From Candidatus Binatia bacterium (GTDB lineage: Bacteria; Desulfobacterota; Binatia; Bin18): a DNA stretch of 64,000 nucleotides. Positions 1-8,556 of this stretch are shown here, in pieces; positions within the stretch are counted from its first letter, which is position 1, and every line of letters starts with the position of its first letter. Both the position numbers and the translations under genes were made by a program. The DNA lies in assembly GCA_951812575.1 (NCBI GenBank), contig OX638322.1, forward strand, positions 62,001-126,000, in the 5' to 3' direction. The notes under the pieces are model-generated. The model saw only the letters and a program-made list of their open reading frames with translations, was not told the DNA's origin and ran no database searches.

Positions 1-532
1 CCGTATCGACACGCCACTCCCCTTTTTGGATCAAACGCCGGAGCACCTCCTCTATCTGCGGCTGAGCCCAGTCATTATAGCCAATATGGTGATAAACGAC
101 TTGCCCCTGGCGATCAATGACAAACGTCTCGGGATAACCGGTGACACCATATTTCTTGCCAACCTCTCCCCGGACATCAAGCAGCACCGGAAAGGTATAT
201 CCACCTTCTTGCAGATAGGGCTTCACCGTGGCGGCTCCATCGACATCCTGGCTCACAGCCAACAACACAAAGTCCTCACCGCCGAGTTTGTGAGCGAGGG
301 TTTCCATAGTCGGCATCTCCTGCCGACACGGACCGCACCACGTCGCCCAAACATTGAGCAGAACAACTTTTCCCTTGAGCTGAGACAGGCGGACCGCCTG
401 ACCGCTCACATTGGGCAGCAGGAAATCCGGAGCCGGTCGGGGCAGTGTGGTCGGAGAGGGCGTGGTGAGCAGCAGCAGCACGCCCAGCAGAACAACCGAG
501 CCGACCCCCCCGAGGATAAACCAGGGTCTCAC
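1..532 (-). CDS. TlpA/ResA-like thiol-disulfide oxidoreductase (3' end outside window)
   Basis: Membrane-anchored periplasmic thioredoxin-fold protein expected to reduce or exchange disulfides, as TlpA/ResA proteins do in cytochrome c maturation or envelope redox control. The 177 codons present show an N-terminal hydrophobic anchor (residues 4-22), the redox motif WCGPC at 65-69 and the cis-proline loop GYPETFVID at 132-140. The GTG start at 532 overlaps the lgt stop (GTGA), so translation is probably coupled to lgt. No stop codon occurs before the window edge, so a short C-terminal piece is missing. The exact partner is unknown. Family assignment is secure; the TlpA versus ResA distinction is not. 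Confidence 0.85.
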   Translation of the reverse strand, partial: MRPWFILGGVGSVVLLGVLLLLTTPSPTTLPRPAPDFLLPNVSGQAVRLSQLKGKVVLLNVWATWCGPCRQEMPTMETLAHKLGGEDFVLLAVSQDVDGAATVKPYLQEGGYTFPVLLDVRGEVGKKYGVTGYPETFVIDRQGQVVYHHIGYNDWAQPQIEEVLRRLIQKGEWRVDT

Positions 533-1323
533 CGCGATTTCTCCAGTGTCTTGTGGACAGCCGGGACACGCCCATGCCGCCCGCTTTTGAATAGAAGGCT
601 CGCTCCGACCAGCATCAGGCCGATGCTGATCACCTGGGCTTGAGAGAACGCTCCCCAGAGCGGAGGATTGACCCGCACAAATTCCAGACAAAACCGGGCA
701 ATCCCGGCCAAGAGCAAATACCCCCAAAACAGGGCGCCGGGGTGATACCCAGCCGTCCGGCGGTTCCACAACACGACCGCAATCGCAAAATATGCGGCCA
801 TCTCGTAGAGCGGCGTCGGATGAACGAACACGTCCGGCGGATAGTCCCAGCCAATAACGGCATCCGGGTAGGCCATTCCCCAGGGCAGGTCGGTTGGCGG
901 TCCCCAGTCCCCGTCACCAGCTAACTGGCAGCCAATGCGTCCGGTTCCATGGCCCAGGGCAATTGCCGGGGCAATCGCATCCATGGTCTCCCGCCAGGGT
1001 AGCTTATAGTGCCGGATACACACACTGACGCCAACGGTGCCACCGATTAAGCCACCGTGCCAGACAAAGCCGGCACCGGTGAAAAGCAAAGCCCACGGAT
1101 CGGCCAGAAATGCGGACCAATTAGCCAGAATGAAAAGCAGCCGGGCGCCGATCAGCCCCCCAATGGCAGCCCACAGGACCAGGGTCGAAGCAAGGTCCGG
1201 GTTCCGGCCTTGATAGGCCAGCCCTTTACCCAGCAGCCAGGCCGCGGCCACGAAGCCCAGGGCCATCATGACCCCGTAGCTGTATATGGTGAAAGGGCCG
1301 AGTTCGAGCAGGACGGGATACAT
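529..1323 (-). CDS. lgt: Prolipoprotein diacylglyceryl transferase
   Basis: Inner-membrane enzyme that moves diacylglycerol from phosphatidylglycerol onto the lipobox cysteine of prolipoproteins, the first step of lipoprotein maturation. The 264-aa product has several membrane segments, HGGLIGG at 89-95 and the Lgt signature GRIGCQLAGDGDWG at 128-141, whose arginine is essential in the family. I start at ATG 1323 (MYPVLLELGPF), which matches the usual N-terminus; upstream in-frame codons to 1386 would add a non-conserved 21-residue tail. The downstream thioredoxin-like gene overlaps by 4 bases. Length is normal for Lgt. Confidence 0.95.
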   Translation of the reverse strand: MYPVLLELGPFTIYSYGVMMALGFVAAAWLLGKGLAYQGRNPDLASTLVLWAAIGGLIGARLLFILANWSAFLADPWALLFTGAGFVWHGGLIGGTVGVSVCIRHYKLPWRETMDAIAPAIALGHGTGRIGCQLAGDGDWGPPTDLPWGMAYPDAVIGWDYPPDVFVHPTPLYEMAAYFAIAVVLWNRRTAGYHPGALFWGYLLLAGIARFCLEFVRVNPPLWGAFSQAQVISIGLMLVGASLLFKSGRHGRVPAVHKTLEKSR

Positions 1324-1440
1324 GCGGCGATCATAGCCGAAGGCCAGACTTGATGCCAGTTCGGTGGACATCCGGACGGCTCTCATCTTGTATGCATCGG
1401 AGGACTCAGCTACCTATCGCACTAGAGAAGAAACAACAGT

Positions 1441-1899
1441 ATGCGAGCCGTTATCCAGCGAGTGAGCGAGGCGCAGGTCTCGGTTGAGGGGGACATCGTC
1501 GGGCAGATCCAGCACGGGCTGCTTGTCCTGCTCGGCGTGACAACGGCTGACACCGAAGCCGAGGCGAACTTTCTGAGCGAGAAAATTATCGGGCTACGAA
1601 TTTTCTCGGACCAGGCCGGAAAATTTGCCTATTCAGTCCAAGACGTGGGCGGATCGCTCCTGGTTGTGTCGCAATTCACGCTGTACGGCGATACGCGCAA
1701 AGGTCGCCGCCCATCGTTTACGGCCGCGGCGGGGACGGCCACCGCCAAACCGTTGTATGAATATTTTGTCGCCTGCTGTCAGCGCCGCCATATTCCGGTT
1801 GCCACGGGCCACTTCCAGGCGCATATGGCGGTCCAACTCGTAAACGACGGCCCGGTGACGCTCATTCTCGACACCGCGGACCGTGGATCGCTTCAATAG
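1441..1899 (+). CDS. dtd: D-aminoacyl-tRNA deacylase
   Basis: Cytosolic proofreading enzyme that hydrolyses D-amino acids (and glycine mischarged on tRNA-Ala) from tRNA. The 152-aa length is typical for bacterial DTD. The two active-site motifs are visible: SQFTLYGD at 77-84 and the cross-subunit GPVT at 137-140, here in the form NDGPVT. The start MRAVIQRV is the conserved family N-terminus. It is divergent from lgt and is followed after 12 bases by the DUF1285 gene, suggesting one transcript with the latter and trmL. Confidence 0.96.
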   Translation: MRAVIQRVSEAQVSVEGDIVGQIQHGLLVLLGVTTADTEAEANFLSEKIIGLRIFSDQAGKFAYSVQDVGGSLLVVSQFTLYGDTRKGRRPSFTAAAGTATAKPLYEYFVACCQRRHIPVATGHFQAHMAVQLVNDGPVTLILDTADRGSLQ

Positions 1900-1911
1900 A
1901 GCTGAGCAGCC

Positions 1912-2388
1912 ATGCCACAAGCCGGTTTCTGGGCCATCGATCCCACCCGCAAGATACACTTTGGAAAAGATGGCTGGTGGTATGCCAACGATGAGCGTAT
2001 CCAAAATCAGCGCATCAACAAGCTCTTCAGCCAATGCCTCCAAGAGAATGAGCGGGGCGAGTATGAAATCGTGCTGGGGCGCGACCGCGCGCGCGTCGAA
2101 ATTGAAGACACGCCCTATGTTGTGACCCAGGTCGCCGGAGACCCGGAGCAGGGATTTACCCTGCGATTAAACGACGAGAGCCAAGAGCGACTGTCCCCCC
2201 ACACGCTGACCATCGGCGCCAACGAGGTCCTGTACTGCAAAGTCAAAGGGCAAAAACACGCGGCCCGCTTTCTTCGACCAGCCTATTACCATCTCACGCA
2301 GTACGTCCAGCCGGCGGCTACGGGCGAAGGATTCGTTTTACACATAGGTGAGGACACCTACCCGATCCGGGTTAAAGAGCCAGACTAG
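1912..2388 (+). CDS. DUF1285 family protein
   Basis: A 158-aa soluble protein resembling DUF1285: the N-terminal stretch with HFGKDGWWYANDERI, then KLFSQCL, then the acidic IEDTPYVVTQV segment match the family layout as I remember it. No enzymatic motif is apparent and the family has no established function. It lies 12 bases after dtd and 15 bases before trmL, so it is probably cotranscribed with two tRNA-related genes. That context hints at, but does not prove, a translation-linked role. Confidence 0.7.
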   Translation: MPQAGFWAIDPTRKIHFGKDGWWYANDERIQNQRINKLFSQCLQENERGEYEIVLGRDRARVEIEDTPYVVTQVAGDPEQGFTLRLNDESQERLSPHTLTIGANEVLYCKVKGQKHAARFLRPAYYHLTQYVQPAATGEGFVLHIGEDTYPIRVKEPD

Positions 2389-2403
2389 TCCGGTCGTTCA
2401 CCC

Positions 2404-2856
2404 ATGCAAATCGTCTTTGTCGAACCGGAGATTCCACCCAACACTGGGACAACCGCCCGGCTATGTGCAGCTACGCAAAGCCCCTTCCATCTCGTTGGTC
2501 CGCTGGGATTCTCTCTTGAGGACCGCTATCTCAAGCGCGCCGGCCTCGATTACTGGCCGGCTGTCGACCTGCACGTGTATGCGTCGTGGAACGCCTTTCT
2601 TGAGCAGCGCCCACCCGGTCGTCTGCTGGCCTTTTCCGCCCGCGCCCAGCGGTCCTACACCACGGTTCGCTATCGGCCCGACGACCTGCTCGTCTTTGGC
2701 AGCGAGACGCGGGGGTTGCCAGAGGCAATCCGCACGGAATACGCCGAGACTCTGTACACCATTCCGATGCCGGGCGCGCGGGTGCGCAGTTTGAACTTGT
2801 CCAACGCCGCGGCGATTGTGCTGTATGAGGCCCTGCGCCAATTGGGGCGGGTCTAG
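2404..2856 (+). CDS. trmL: tRNA (cytidine/uridine-34-2'-O)-methyltransferase TrmL
   Basis: SPOUT-class methyltransferase that 2'-O-methylates the wobble base of tRNA-Leu isoacceptors using SAM. The 150-aa protein has the family start MQIVFVEPEIPPNTG, followed by the trefoil-knot motifs FGSETRGLPE at 98-107 and RSLNLSNAAAIVLYEA at 128-143, which together form the SAM pocket and dimer interface. Length is that of TrmL/YibK rather than longer SpoU proteins. It ends the small forward operon dtd-DUF1285-trmL; the next gene is convergent. Confidence 0.93.
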   Translation: MQIVFVEPEIPPNTGTTARLCAATQSPFHLVGPLGFSLEDRYLKRAGLDYWPAVDLHVYASWNAFLEQRPPGRLLAFSARAQRSYTTVRYRPDDLLVFGSETRGLPEAIRTEYAETLYTIPMPGARVRSLNLSNAAAIVLYEALRQLGRV

Positions 2857-2877
2857 TAAGAAGCGACTCCGTGAACC

Positions 2878-3252
2878 TTACTTTTCTGGAAACAGCCACT
2901 TACTGAAAAACTGCCGATTCCGCGCGACGATCCAATAGCCCAGTTCAACCCCCCACACAAAGGGCGGCAGACGGCCCACCCAGGCCAGACACGGGAACCC
3001 CACCTTCCCCAGTACGTACAGGCTGGCTCGCCCGGCAGACAAAACCTGTCCGTCCGGCGTAATGACGTGTACCGAGCGCTCACACCGCCGGGCCAGACTG
3101 TCTGTCATCGGAGGGCGGGGCGCATCCTGATAGGGAACCGCCCGAATCTGATTCATCACATCGCGGTGTTTGACCCAGGCAACGGCTCGCTGACACAAGC
3201 CGCATGCCCCGTCCCAGAACAGCCAGATGGGTTGGGCTCCGGCCGATTCCAT
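2878..3252 (-). CDS. DCC-family thiol-disulfide oxidoreductase-like protein (DUF393)
   Basis: Small 124-aa protein of the DCC (DUF393) family, named for a conserved Asp-Cys-Cys arrangement: here D14-G-A-C17-G-L-C20 within FWDGACGLC. A thioredoxin-like fold with redox-active cysteines is assumed for the family, but substrates are not established. It starts six bases after the end of the Mut7-C gene on the same strand, so the two are probably cotranscribed. It is convergent with trmL. Confidence 0.88.
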   Translation of the reverse strand: MESAGAQPIWLFWDGACGLCQRAVAWVKHRDVMNQIRAVPYQDAPRPPMTDSLARRCERSVHVITPDGQVLSAGRASLYVLGKVGFPCLAWVGRLPPFVWGVELGYWIVARNRQFFSKWLFPEK

Positions 3253-3258
3253 TGCTCC

Positions 3259-3729
3259 CTACACCATCCCCATGTGTTTCAGCTCTTCGAGTATACGTTC
3301 GCGGTGGGTGGCATTCCAATAGACGCGCCGACACTTCCGGCAGTGGAAAAAGGTCGATTGCGTTTGCCACACATACGCGGGCACGCGGGCTTGAACCCGC
3401 TCGCGGTCAATTGTTTCCAATTCCTGGTTGCACACGCTGCACCGCCTGAGCAGAGAAGACGAGACCGTGAGCTGCAAGTCGGTGCAAACCTGTTTGAGCT
3501 GCTCCCGAAAACGGTCAGCGCGAATAAACACAAACGGCGGAACGTCTTTCTGGTTCAGAAAACAGGTACGGCGGGTCAGCAGGATACGGTCCTGGCGGCG
3601 CGCTTCGCGTTTTACGCTCGCAGGGGAAACCTCGGGCATATAGACGGTATCATAGCCAAGAATACGCAGCCATTTTGCTAAGGTACCGACCATGCGATCG
3701 GCTAAAAAACGAGGCGGCTCAGCAGGCAT
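3259..3729 (-). CDS. Mut7-C RNase domain protein
   Basis: A 156-aa protein of the Mut7-C (DUF82) family, a PIN-like nuclease fold with a C-terminal zinc ribbon. Visible features are the opening PRFLADRMVGTLAKWLRILGY with Asp11, the basic RILLTRR stretch, and two zinc pairs, C97-x2-C100 and C130-x2-C133. RNase activity is inferred from the family. It is first in a two-gene unit with the DCC protein. Start MPAEPPRFLAD is the first ATG before the conserved domain. Confidence 0.87.
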   Translation of the reverse strand: MPAEPPRFLADRMVGTLAKWLRILGYDTVYMPEVSPASVKREARRQDRILLTRRTCFLNQKDVPPFVFIRADRFREQLKQVCTDLQLTVSSSLLRRCSVCNQELETIDRERVQARVPAYVWQTQSTFFHCRKCRRVYWNATHRERILEELKHMGMV

Positions 3730-3946
3730 CCAGGGCTCCTGACCATAGTGAACGAACTCACCAGTGTCGCGTGACCGGCTTGCAGCCTAAAATAAGGACC
3801 GGGGGAAGACAAGGCGGGGAAATACGACACTCCGAGCCCGGTAGCCCCTCTTGGAGAGGATAAGTTCTCTCTCGCACGAGGACACTGGGTGGGATATGCA
3901 GGCTGGCACGTGCGACACCCGCAGCAAGATTCGCGGAGGAGAGACC

Positions 3947-5611
3947 ATGTCCGAAGGCTACTACGATCTGGGGACTTACAGCCGGCCTGTCACGACCGGC
4001 TCCGAGGAAGCGCAGCGCTGGTTCGACCGGGGACTCGCCTGGACCTACGGCTACAACCACGACGAGGCGGTCGCGTGCTACCGCCGGGCGCTCGATGCCG
4101 ACCCAGCGTGCGCCATGGCGTGGTGGGGAGTCGCCTACGCGGCCGGGCCGAACTACAACAAGCCGTGGGAGGCGTTCGACGCGGGGGATACGGCCCGTTC
4201 ACTCGAGACCGCGTACGACGCGGCGGCGCGGGCGCGGGCGCTCGCCTCGAACGCGACAGATACCGAACGGTCCCTCATAAGCGCCCTCGAACATCGCTAC
4301 CCGTCACGCTCGCCTGCGGCGGACATGTGCCCGTGGAACGATGCGTACGCGGGTACGATGCGGGCGGTCTACGCGGAGCACGGCGAGGACGACCCGGACG
4401 TAGCAGCCCTGTTCGCCGAGGCGATCATGAACCGCACCCCGTGGGCGCTCTGGGACCTGAAGACCGGCCGGCCGGCGGAAGGGGCAGATACGGAAGAAGC
4501 CATCGAGGTCCTCGAGAAGGCGGTGCGTCGGCGCGAGGAACGGGGCGAGGAAGCACACCCGGGCCTGCTCCACATGTATATCCACCTGATGGAGATGTCG
4601 CCGCACCCGGAGCGGGCGCTCACGGCTGGCGACCGGCTGCGCGGTCTCGTGCCGGACGCCGGCCATCTCGAACACATGCCGACCCACATCGACGTACTGT
4701 GTGGCGACTACCGAGCGGTGGTAGGGTCGAACCAGACGGCCATCGAAGCGGACCGCAAGTTTCTCGCGCGCGAGGGTGCGGACAACTTCTACTCGCTCTA
4801 CCGGTGCCATAACTACCACTTCACGATCTACGGGGCGATGTTCCTCGGGCAGTTCCGGCCCGCGCTTGCGGCGGCCGAGGAGATGATCGCGACGCTTCCC
4901 GAGGAGTTGCTCACCCTCACCTCGCCGCCCATGGCGGACTGGCTGGAAAGCTTTGTTTCGATGAAGCAGCATGTGCTCATCCGGTTCGGGAAATGGAACA
5001 CTATCGTTGCGGAAGAGCTGCCGGAGAACCGCGATCTTTTTTGCGTGACGACTGCGATGATGCGGTACGCCAAGGCGGTAGCTCGCGCGGTGACGGGCGA
5101 TGTCGACGCGGCGGAGCGCGAGGCCGCCAGCTTCGATGAGGCGCTCACCCGCGTCCCGGAGAGCCGCTATGTGTTCAACAACCGCTGCCTCGACATTCTC
5201 GAGATTGCGGGAGAGATGATGCGGGGTGAGATCGAGTACCGTCACGGCCGCTTTGGCACCGCGTTCAGACATCTCCGGGCGGCCGTTGAGTTGGACGATA
5301 ACCTGCCCTACGACGAGCCCTGGGGATGGATGCAGCCGACGCGCCATGCGCTCGCCGCCCTGTTGCTCGAACAGGATCGGGTCGATGAGGCGGCCGCGGT
5401 GTATCGAGCGGATCTCGGGTACGACAATACGCTGAGCCGCGCCTGCCAGCACCCGGACAACGTCTGGAGCCTGCACGGATACCACGAGTGCCTCCAGCGG
5501 CTCGGGTGGCCTCAGGAGGCGGCAATCGTGAGGCAGCGGCTGGACCTCGCCCTGGCCCGCACCGACGTCCCGATCACCGCCTCCTGCTTCTGCCGGCGCG
5601 CGACACGGTAG
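3947..5611 (+). CDS. Tetratricopeptide-repeat protein, possibly acquired
   Basis: A 554-aa soluble protein built of helical TPR-like repeats, for example the paired helices at residues 18-60 (AQRWFDRGLAWTYGY then AVACYRRALDADP), and HMPTHIDVLCGDYRAVV near residue 243. There is no signal peptide and no catalytic motif, so a scaffold role is likely but the partner is unknown. ATG 3947 is chosen because GGAGGAGAG lies just upstream; the frame stays open to 3851 but without a ribosome site. The gene looks richer in G/C third positions than its neighbours and stands alone, which suggests horizontal transfer. A composition comparison was not computed. Confidence 0.8.
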   Translation: MSEGYYDLGTYSRPVTTGSEEAQRWFDRGLAWTYGYNHDEAVACYRRALDADPACAMAWWGVAYAAGPNYNKPWEAFDAGDTARSLETAYDAAARARALASNATDTERSLISALEHRYPSRSPAADMCPWNDAYAGTMRAVYAEHGEDDPDVAALFAEAIMNRTPWALWDLKTGRPAEGADTEEAIEVLEKAVRRREERGEEAHPGLLHMYIHLMEMSPHPERALTAGDRLRGLVPDAGHLEHMPTHIDVLCGDYRAVVGSNQTAIEADRKFLAREGADNFYSLYRCHNYHFTIYGAMFLGQFRPALAAAEEMIATLPEELLTLTSPPMADWLESFVSMKQHVLIRFGKWNTIVAEELPENRDLFCVTTAMMRYAKAVARAVTGDVDAAEREAASFDEALTRVPESRYVFNNRCLDILEIAGEMMRGEIEYRHGRFGTAFRHLRAAVELDDNLPYDEPWGWMQPTRHALAALLLEQDRVDEAAAVYRADLGYDNTLSRACQHPDNVWSLHGYHECLQRLGWPQEAAIVRQRLDLALARTDVPITASCFCRRATR

Positions 5612-5736
5612 CGAGTACCGGTACGGCCAACGGTGGCCGGCAGTGCGTCCGGTGAGCGTCGTTCAATTCCCTGCTTGCGCCCCGTGGAGCAAATAGGCTA
5701 AACCGCTCTAAAATACACCCCACGAAGGAGGCTCTT

Positions 5737-6387
5737 ATGAGAATGTATAATTCACTCGGCCCGAATCCACGCTGTGTGCGCATGTTCATGGCGGAAAAAG
5801 GCATTACGCTTGATACGATCGAAGTAGATATTCTGGGTGCGGAAAACCGGCAGGGGCCGTATACCGACAAGAACCCCGGTGGCCAAATGCCGTCGATCGA
5901 GTTGGACGATGGCAGCATCCTGGCAGAAACGACCGCCATTTGCGAATACCTGGAAGACACCCAGTCCGGCCCGGCCTTAATCGGCTCAACCCCGGAAGAG
6001 AAGGCCGAAACCCGCATGTGGCAGCGGCGTATTGAGCTCCAGATCACGGAGCATATGTATAACGGCTTCCGCTATGCCGAGGGGCTGGACATGTTTAAGG
6101 AGCGGATGCACTGTCTGCCCGAAGCCGCAGCCGGCCTCAAGGAAATCGTGCAGGAAAAGCTCGCCTGGCTGGATGGCCTGATGGAGGGCAAACAGTTTAT
6201 CGTGGGTGATCGGTTTACGCTGGTCGATATTATTCTGTACTGTGCCTTTGATTTCGGGGCCGGCGTCGGCCAGAAGATCAGCCCGGACCTGAAAAACCTG
6301 ACGGCCTGGTTTGCGCGGGTCGATAGTCGCGCCAGCGCGGCCTCCAGTATCCATGAAAAGGCCAAAGCCGCGGGAATGAAGGCGTAG
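5737..6387 (+). CDS. Glutathione S-transferase
   Basis: A 216-aa cytosolic GST-fold protein: an N-terminal thioredoxin-like domain (residues 1-80) carrying the glutathione-site signature around GGQMPSIELDDGSILAET (residues 48-65), then an all-helical domain ending with the GDRFTLVDI capping motif near 156-164. The substrate cannot be read from sequence. AAGGAGG lies at ideal distance from ATG 5737. It is monocistronic; eight bases past its stop begins the 9-bp-periodic repeat element that separates it from the convergent YD-repeat gene. Confidence 0.93.
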   Translation: MRMYNSLGPNPRCVRMFMAEKGITLDTIEVDILGAENRQGPYTDKNPGGQMPSIELDDGSILAETTAICEYLEDTQSGPALIGSTPEEKAETRMWQRRIELQITEHMYNGFRYAEGLDMFKERMHCLPEAAAGLKEIVQEKLAWLDGLMEGKQFIVGDRFTLVDIILYCAFDFGAGVGQKISPDLKNLTAWFARVDSRASAASSIHEKAKAAGMKA

Positions 6388-6394
6388 GGGGCTG

Positions 6395-6580
6395 GGGTCT
6401 GTTGGGTTTTTTGGGTCTATAGGGCCTGTTGGGTCTCGGAGACTCAATGGACTCAATGGACTCAATGGACTCAATGGACTCAATGGACTCAATGGACTCA
6501 ATGGACTCAATGGACTCAATGGACTCAATGGACTCAATGGACTCAATGGACTCAATGGACTCAATGGACCCTATAGACCC
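6395..6580. repeat. 9-bp-periodic hairpin repeat, locus 1 (14-copy GACTCAATG array)
   Basis: Five degenerate 9-mers of the GGGTCTNTT type (6395-6439) are followed by fourteen exact tandem copies of GACTCAATG (6441-6566) and then GACCCTATAGACCC. GGGTCTATAGGG (6413-6424) and CCCTATAGACCC (6569-6580) form a perfect 12-bp inverted repeat around the array. The left half is roughly complementary to the right half, as at 52713 and 58803. It sits between convergent genes and supplies the TAG stop of the YD-repeat gene (6571-6573). Confidence 0.97.
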
Positions 6581-7512
6581 TCCTTGTCCCCGGTCCCTTC
6601 CTGCGGGTAATAGGTAACCGTCCGATACACTGCCTCGGCGGGTTCGAGGTAGCCCTCGTCATCGTCCGGAATCCACTCCTCAGTGACCTGTTTTACCCAA
6701 TTCCCTTGGCCGTCGTACTCGTAGGTATAGACCTCTTTACGCTGAACAGCACCGTCCCTGTCAGACTCTACCCACTCCCGTTCATTCCCGTGCTCGTCAT
6801 AGGCGTACACCCAGCGGGACGCCAGCGCTCCGCTTCGCCCGTGGGTGACCACGGTTTGTACTCTTCCATCTGCATTATACACATAGGTATTGCTTGAGAT
6901 CGGAGAGCCATCGGCATCAGACAATGACCGTTTGGCGATCCGGCCTTCCCCATCGTAGGTAAAGCTCGCGCGGTGTAAAAAGGTTCCGTCCGGGTCGTGG
7001 TGATCGATGTGCGCCGGCTGCCCGTCTTCGGTGTACGTATAGACATCTCGAAACCAGAGATCGCCATCCACGTCAGTACTCACCGCCTGTGTCAGACGGC
7101 CCGCCTCATCATAGGTATGGCTGGTCTGCCGCCAGAGCGTCCCCTGGGAGTTATACAACTGTTCGGTACTCAGCTTGCTCGCCCGGTTATAACTGCGGAC
7201 GGCGCGGACCATCACTGCTCCGTCAGGCGCGTACTCTATCCTTTCGGTGAGTGCTCCATCCCTGCCGTAATGAGTGATCGCCGTGAGTATCCGTTCGTCC
7301 TCAATCCACGTGTCCGGCTCGCCAGGCGGATTCACAAACAACACCCTATCCGTCTTCACGGTTTGGACAGCGCCAACCAGCGCACTGCTCGCACGGATTT
7401 CCTTCGCCCCCATAGCCGCAATGACGTCAGCCCAGGCGTAAGGAACGAGGAAGACAGTGAAAGAGAGACAGAGATAGAAGAGAAGAGAAGCAGGAGACAG
7501 CGGGCGCGGCAT
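6571..7512 (-). CDS. Exported YD-repeat-like protein
   Basis: A 313-aa protein with an N-terminal signal peptide (start MPRPLSPAS, hydrophobic LLFYLCLSFTVFLVP, cleavage after AWA). About six degenerate YD/RHS-type repeats follow, each of the form Y-[DTN]-x-x-G-[RQN], for example YDEAGRLTQ, YDGEGRIAK, YNADGRVQT and YDEHGNERE. These predict a beta-rich extracytoplasmic protein; no toxin tip or RHS core is present, so it is not a complete RHS effector. In-frame starts exist upstream (7554, 7587) but 7512 gives a normal signal peptide. Function unknown. The stop codon lies inside the right arm of the adjacent hairpin repeat. Confidence 0.75.
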   Translation of the reverse strand: MPRPLSPASLLFYLCLSFTVFLVPYAWADVIAAMGAKEIRASSALVGAVQTVKTDRVLFVNPPGEPDTWIEDERILTAITHYGRDGALTERIEYAPDGAVMVRAVRSYNRASKLSTEQLYNSQGTLWRQTSHTYDEAGRLTQAVSTDVDGDLWFRDVYTYTEDGQPAHIDHHDPDGTFLHRASFTYDGEGRIAKRSLSDADGSPISSNTYVYNADGRVQTVVTHGRSGALASRWVYAYDEHGNEREWVESDRDGAVQRKEVYTYEYDGQGNWVKQVTEEWIPDDDEGYLEPAEAVYRTVTYYPQEGTGDKEGL

Positions 7513-7672
7513 TGGTTTCGAGTCAGAGGCACGCCGCGTGCGAGAGGATTCCATCACGACTGGTCGTCTTCGGTCTTTCAAGTTCATAGGTCTGAAGCAG
7601 CATATCCCTTCTTTGCGTTCCTTGACACGTCCCTCGTCTTCGCAGAATAATCTCCTCACAGGAGGGGAATGT

Positions 7673-8461
7673 ATGCGTGACAATAGACTCAAAAAATCAC
7701 TCAAGGCCGGGGACTTTGCGCTGGGGACGCTGGTGTGGGACCTCAAGAGCCGGGGGGCCATCCATACGCTGGCGCAGGCCGGCATGGACTACATTATGAT
7801 CTGCACCGAGCATTCGGCCTACAACCTGGAAACGGTGGTTGATCTGTGCGACTACGCCCATGCGGCCGGTATGACCCCGGTGGTCCGCATTCCTGATCTT
7901 GAATATGAGCATGTGACGCGCCTGCTCGACTGCGGTTGTCAGAGTCTGATTGTGCCGCATGTCAAAACCGGGGCCGAGGTGCAACGCTTCATGGAGCTGG
8001 CCAAATACCATCCCGAGGGGAAGCGCGGGACGGCCATCTATCTGGGAGCGAATACCGAATATGAAGACGTTGAGACACAGACGGCCATGCAGCACGCCAA
8101 TGCCAACACCCTGCTCGGCGTGATCATCGAAACCAGAGAAGCCGTGGAGAATATGGACGAGATTCTGATTCCCGGCATTGATCTCTGCCTGGTCGGCTAT
8201 CAAGACCTGGCCCAAAGTCTTGGCGCGCCGGGCCAATTCAAGAATCCCGAGTTGATCGAAGCGACCGCCAAGGTCAATGCACTGTGTCACGAGCGGGGCA
8301 TCGCGACGGCTGCGGCAATGACTCAACTCGATAATGTTCAGGCCATTATCGATAGCGGTGCGCAATATCTGTTGTATGGCACCGATCTGATTCTGCTGCG
8401 CCGGGAAGCGCAGCGCGCCGCCGAGGCCCTTGCCCCACTTCGGAAAGGCGGGGCACGCTAG
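7673..8461 (+). CDS. HpcH/HpaI-type aldolase
   Basis: A 262-aa TIM-barrel class II aldolase of the HpcH/HpaI family, which cleaves or forms 2-keto-4-hydroxy acids with a divalent metal and pyruvate enolate. Visible are the N-terminal phosphate/pyruvate region GTLVWDLKSRGAIHTL, the metal-ligand stretch IIETREAVENMDEIL near residue 160, and GIDLCLVGYQDLAQSLG. ATG 7673 has GGAGGGG upstream. It leads a cluster with a flavin monooxygenase, an acetoacetate-decarboxylase-like protein and OsmC, suggesting catabolism of an unidentified hydroxy or aromatic acid. Confidence 0.9.
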   Translation: MRDNRLKKSLKAGDFALGTLVWDLKSRGAIHTLAQAGMDYIMICTEHSAYNLETVVDLCDYAHAAGMTPVVRIPDLEYEHVTRLLDCGCQSLIVPHVKTGAEVQRFMELAKYHPEGKRGTAIYLGANTEYEDVETQTAMQHANANTLLGVIIETREAVENMDEILIPGIDLCLVGYQDLAQSLGAPGQFKNPELIEATAKVNALCHERGIATAAAMTQLDNVQAIIDSGAQYLLYGTDLILLRREAQRAAEALAPLRKGGAR

Positions 8462-8462
8462 A

Positions 8463-8487
8463 CGGGTTTCCTCTTTACGGAAACCCG
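8463..8487 (+). terminator. Hairpin after aldolase gene
   Basis: CGGGTTTCC (8463-8471) and GGAAACCCG (8479-8487) form a perfect 9-bp stem with a 7-base loop, two bases past the aldolase stop. No T-tract follows, so this is a weak or processing-type terminator at best. Confidence 0.45.
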
Positions 8488-8556
8488 GAATGTAGGATAC
8501 ACACGACAGGAAGTTGAGAGGCGTTCCGTCGTTCGTCATCGTCAAAGGAGGTCAGC

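Noticed and set aside
26..643. 205-codon forward frame at the window start
   Set aside because: It is the antisense of the thioredoxin-like protein and lgt, both of which have clear motifs.
4304..5485. 393-codon open frame antisense to the TPR gene
   Set aside because: Long antisense frames are common opposite GC-rich genes; no recognisable domain, and the sense strand has clear TPR structure.
5986..6564. Open frame encoding repeated Ser-Pro-Leu units antisense to the GST gene
   Set aside because: It arises from the 9-bp tandem array read on the minus strand and continues antisense through the GST gene; no ribosome site.
6441..6566. Possible CRISPR array
   Set aside because: The 9-bp units are directly tandem with no spacers and no cas genes are near.
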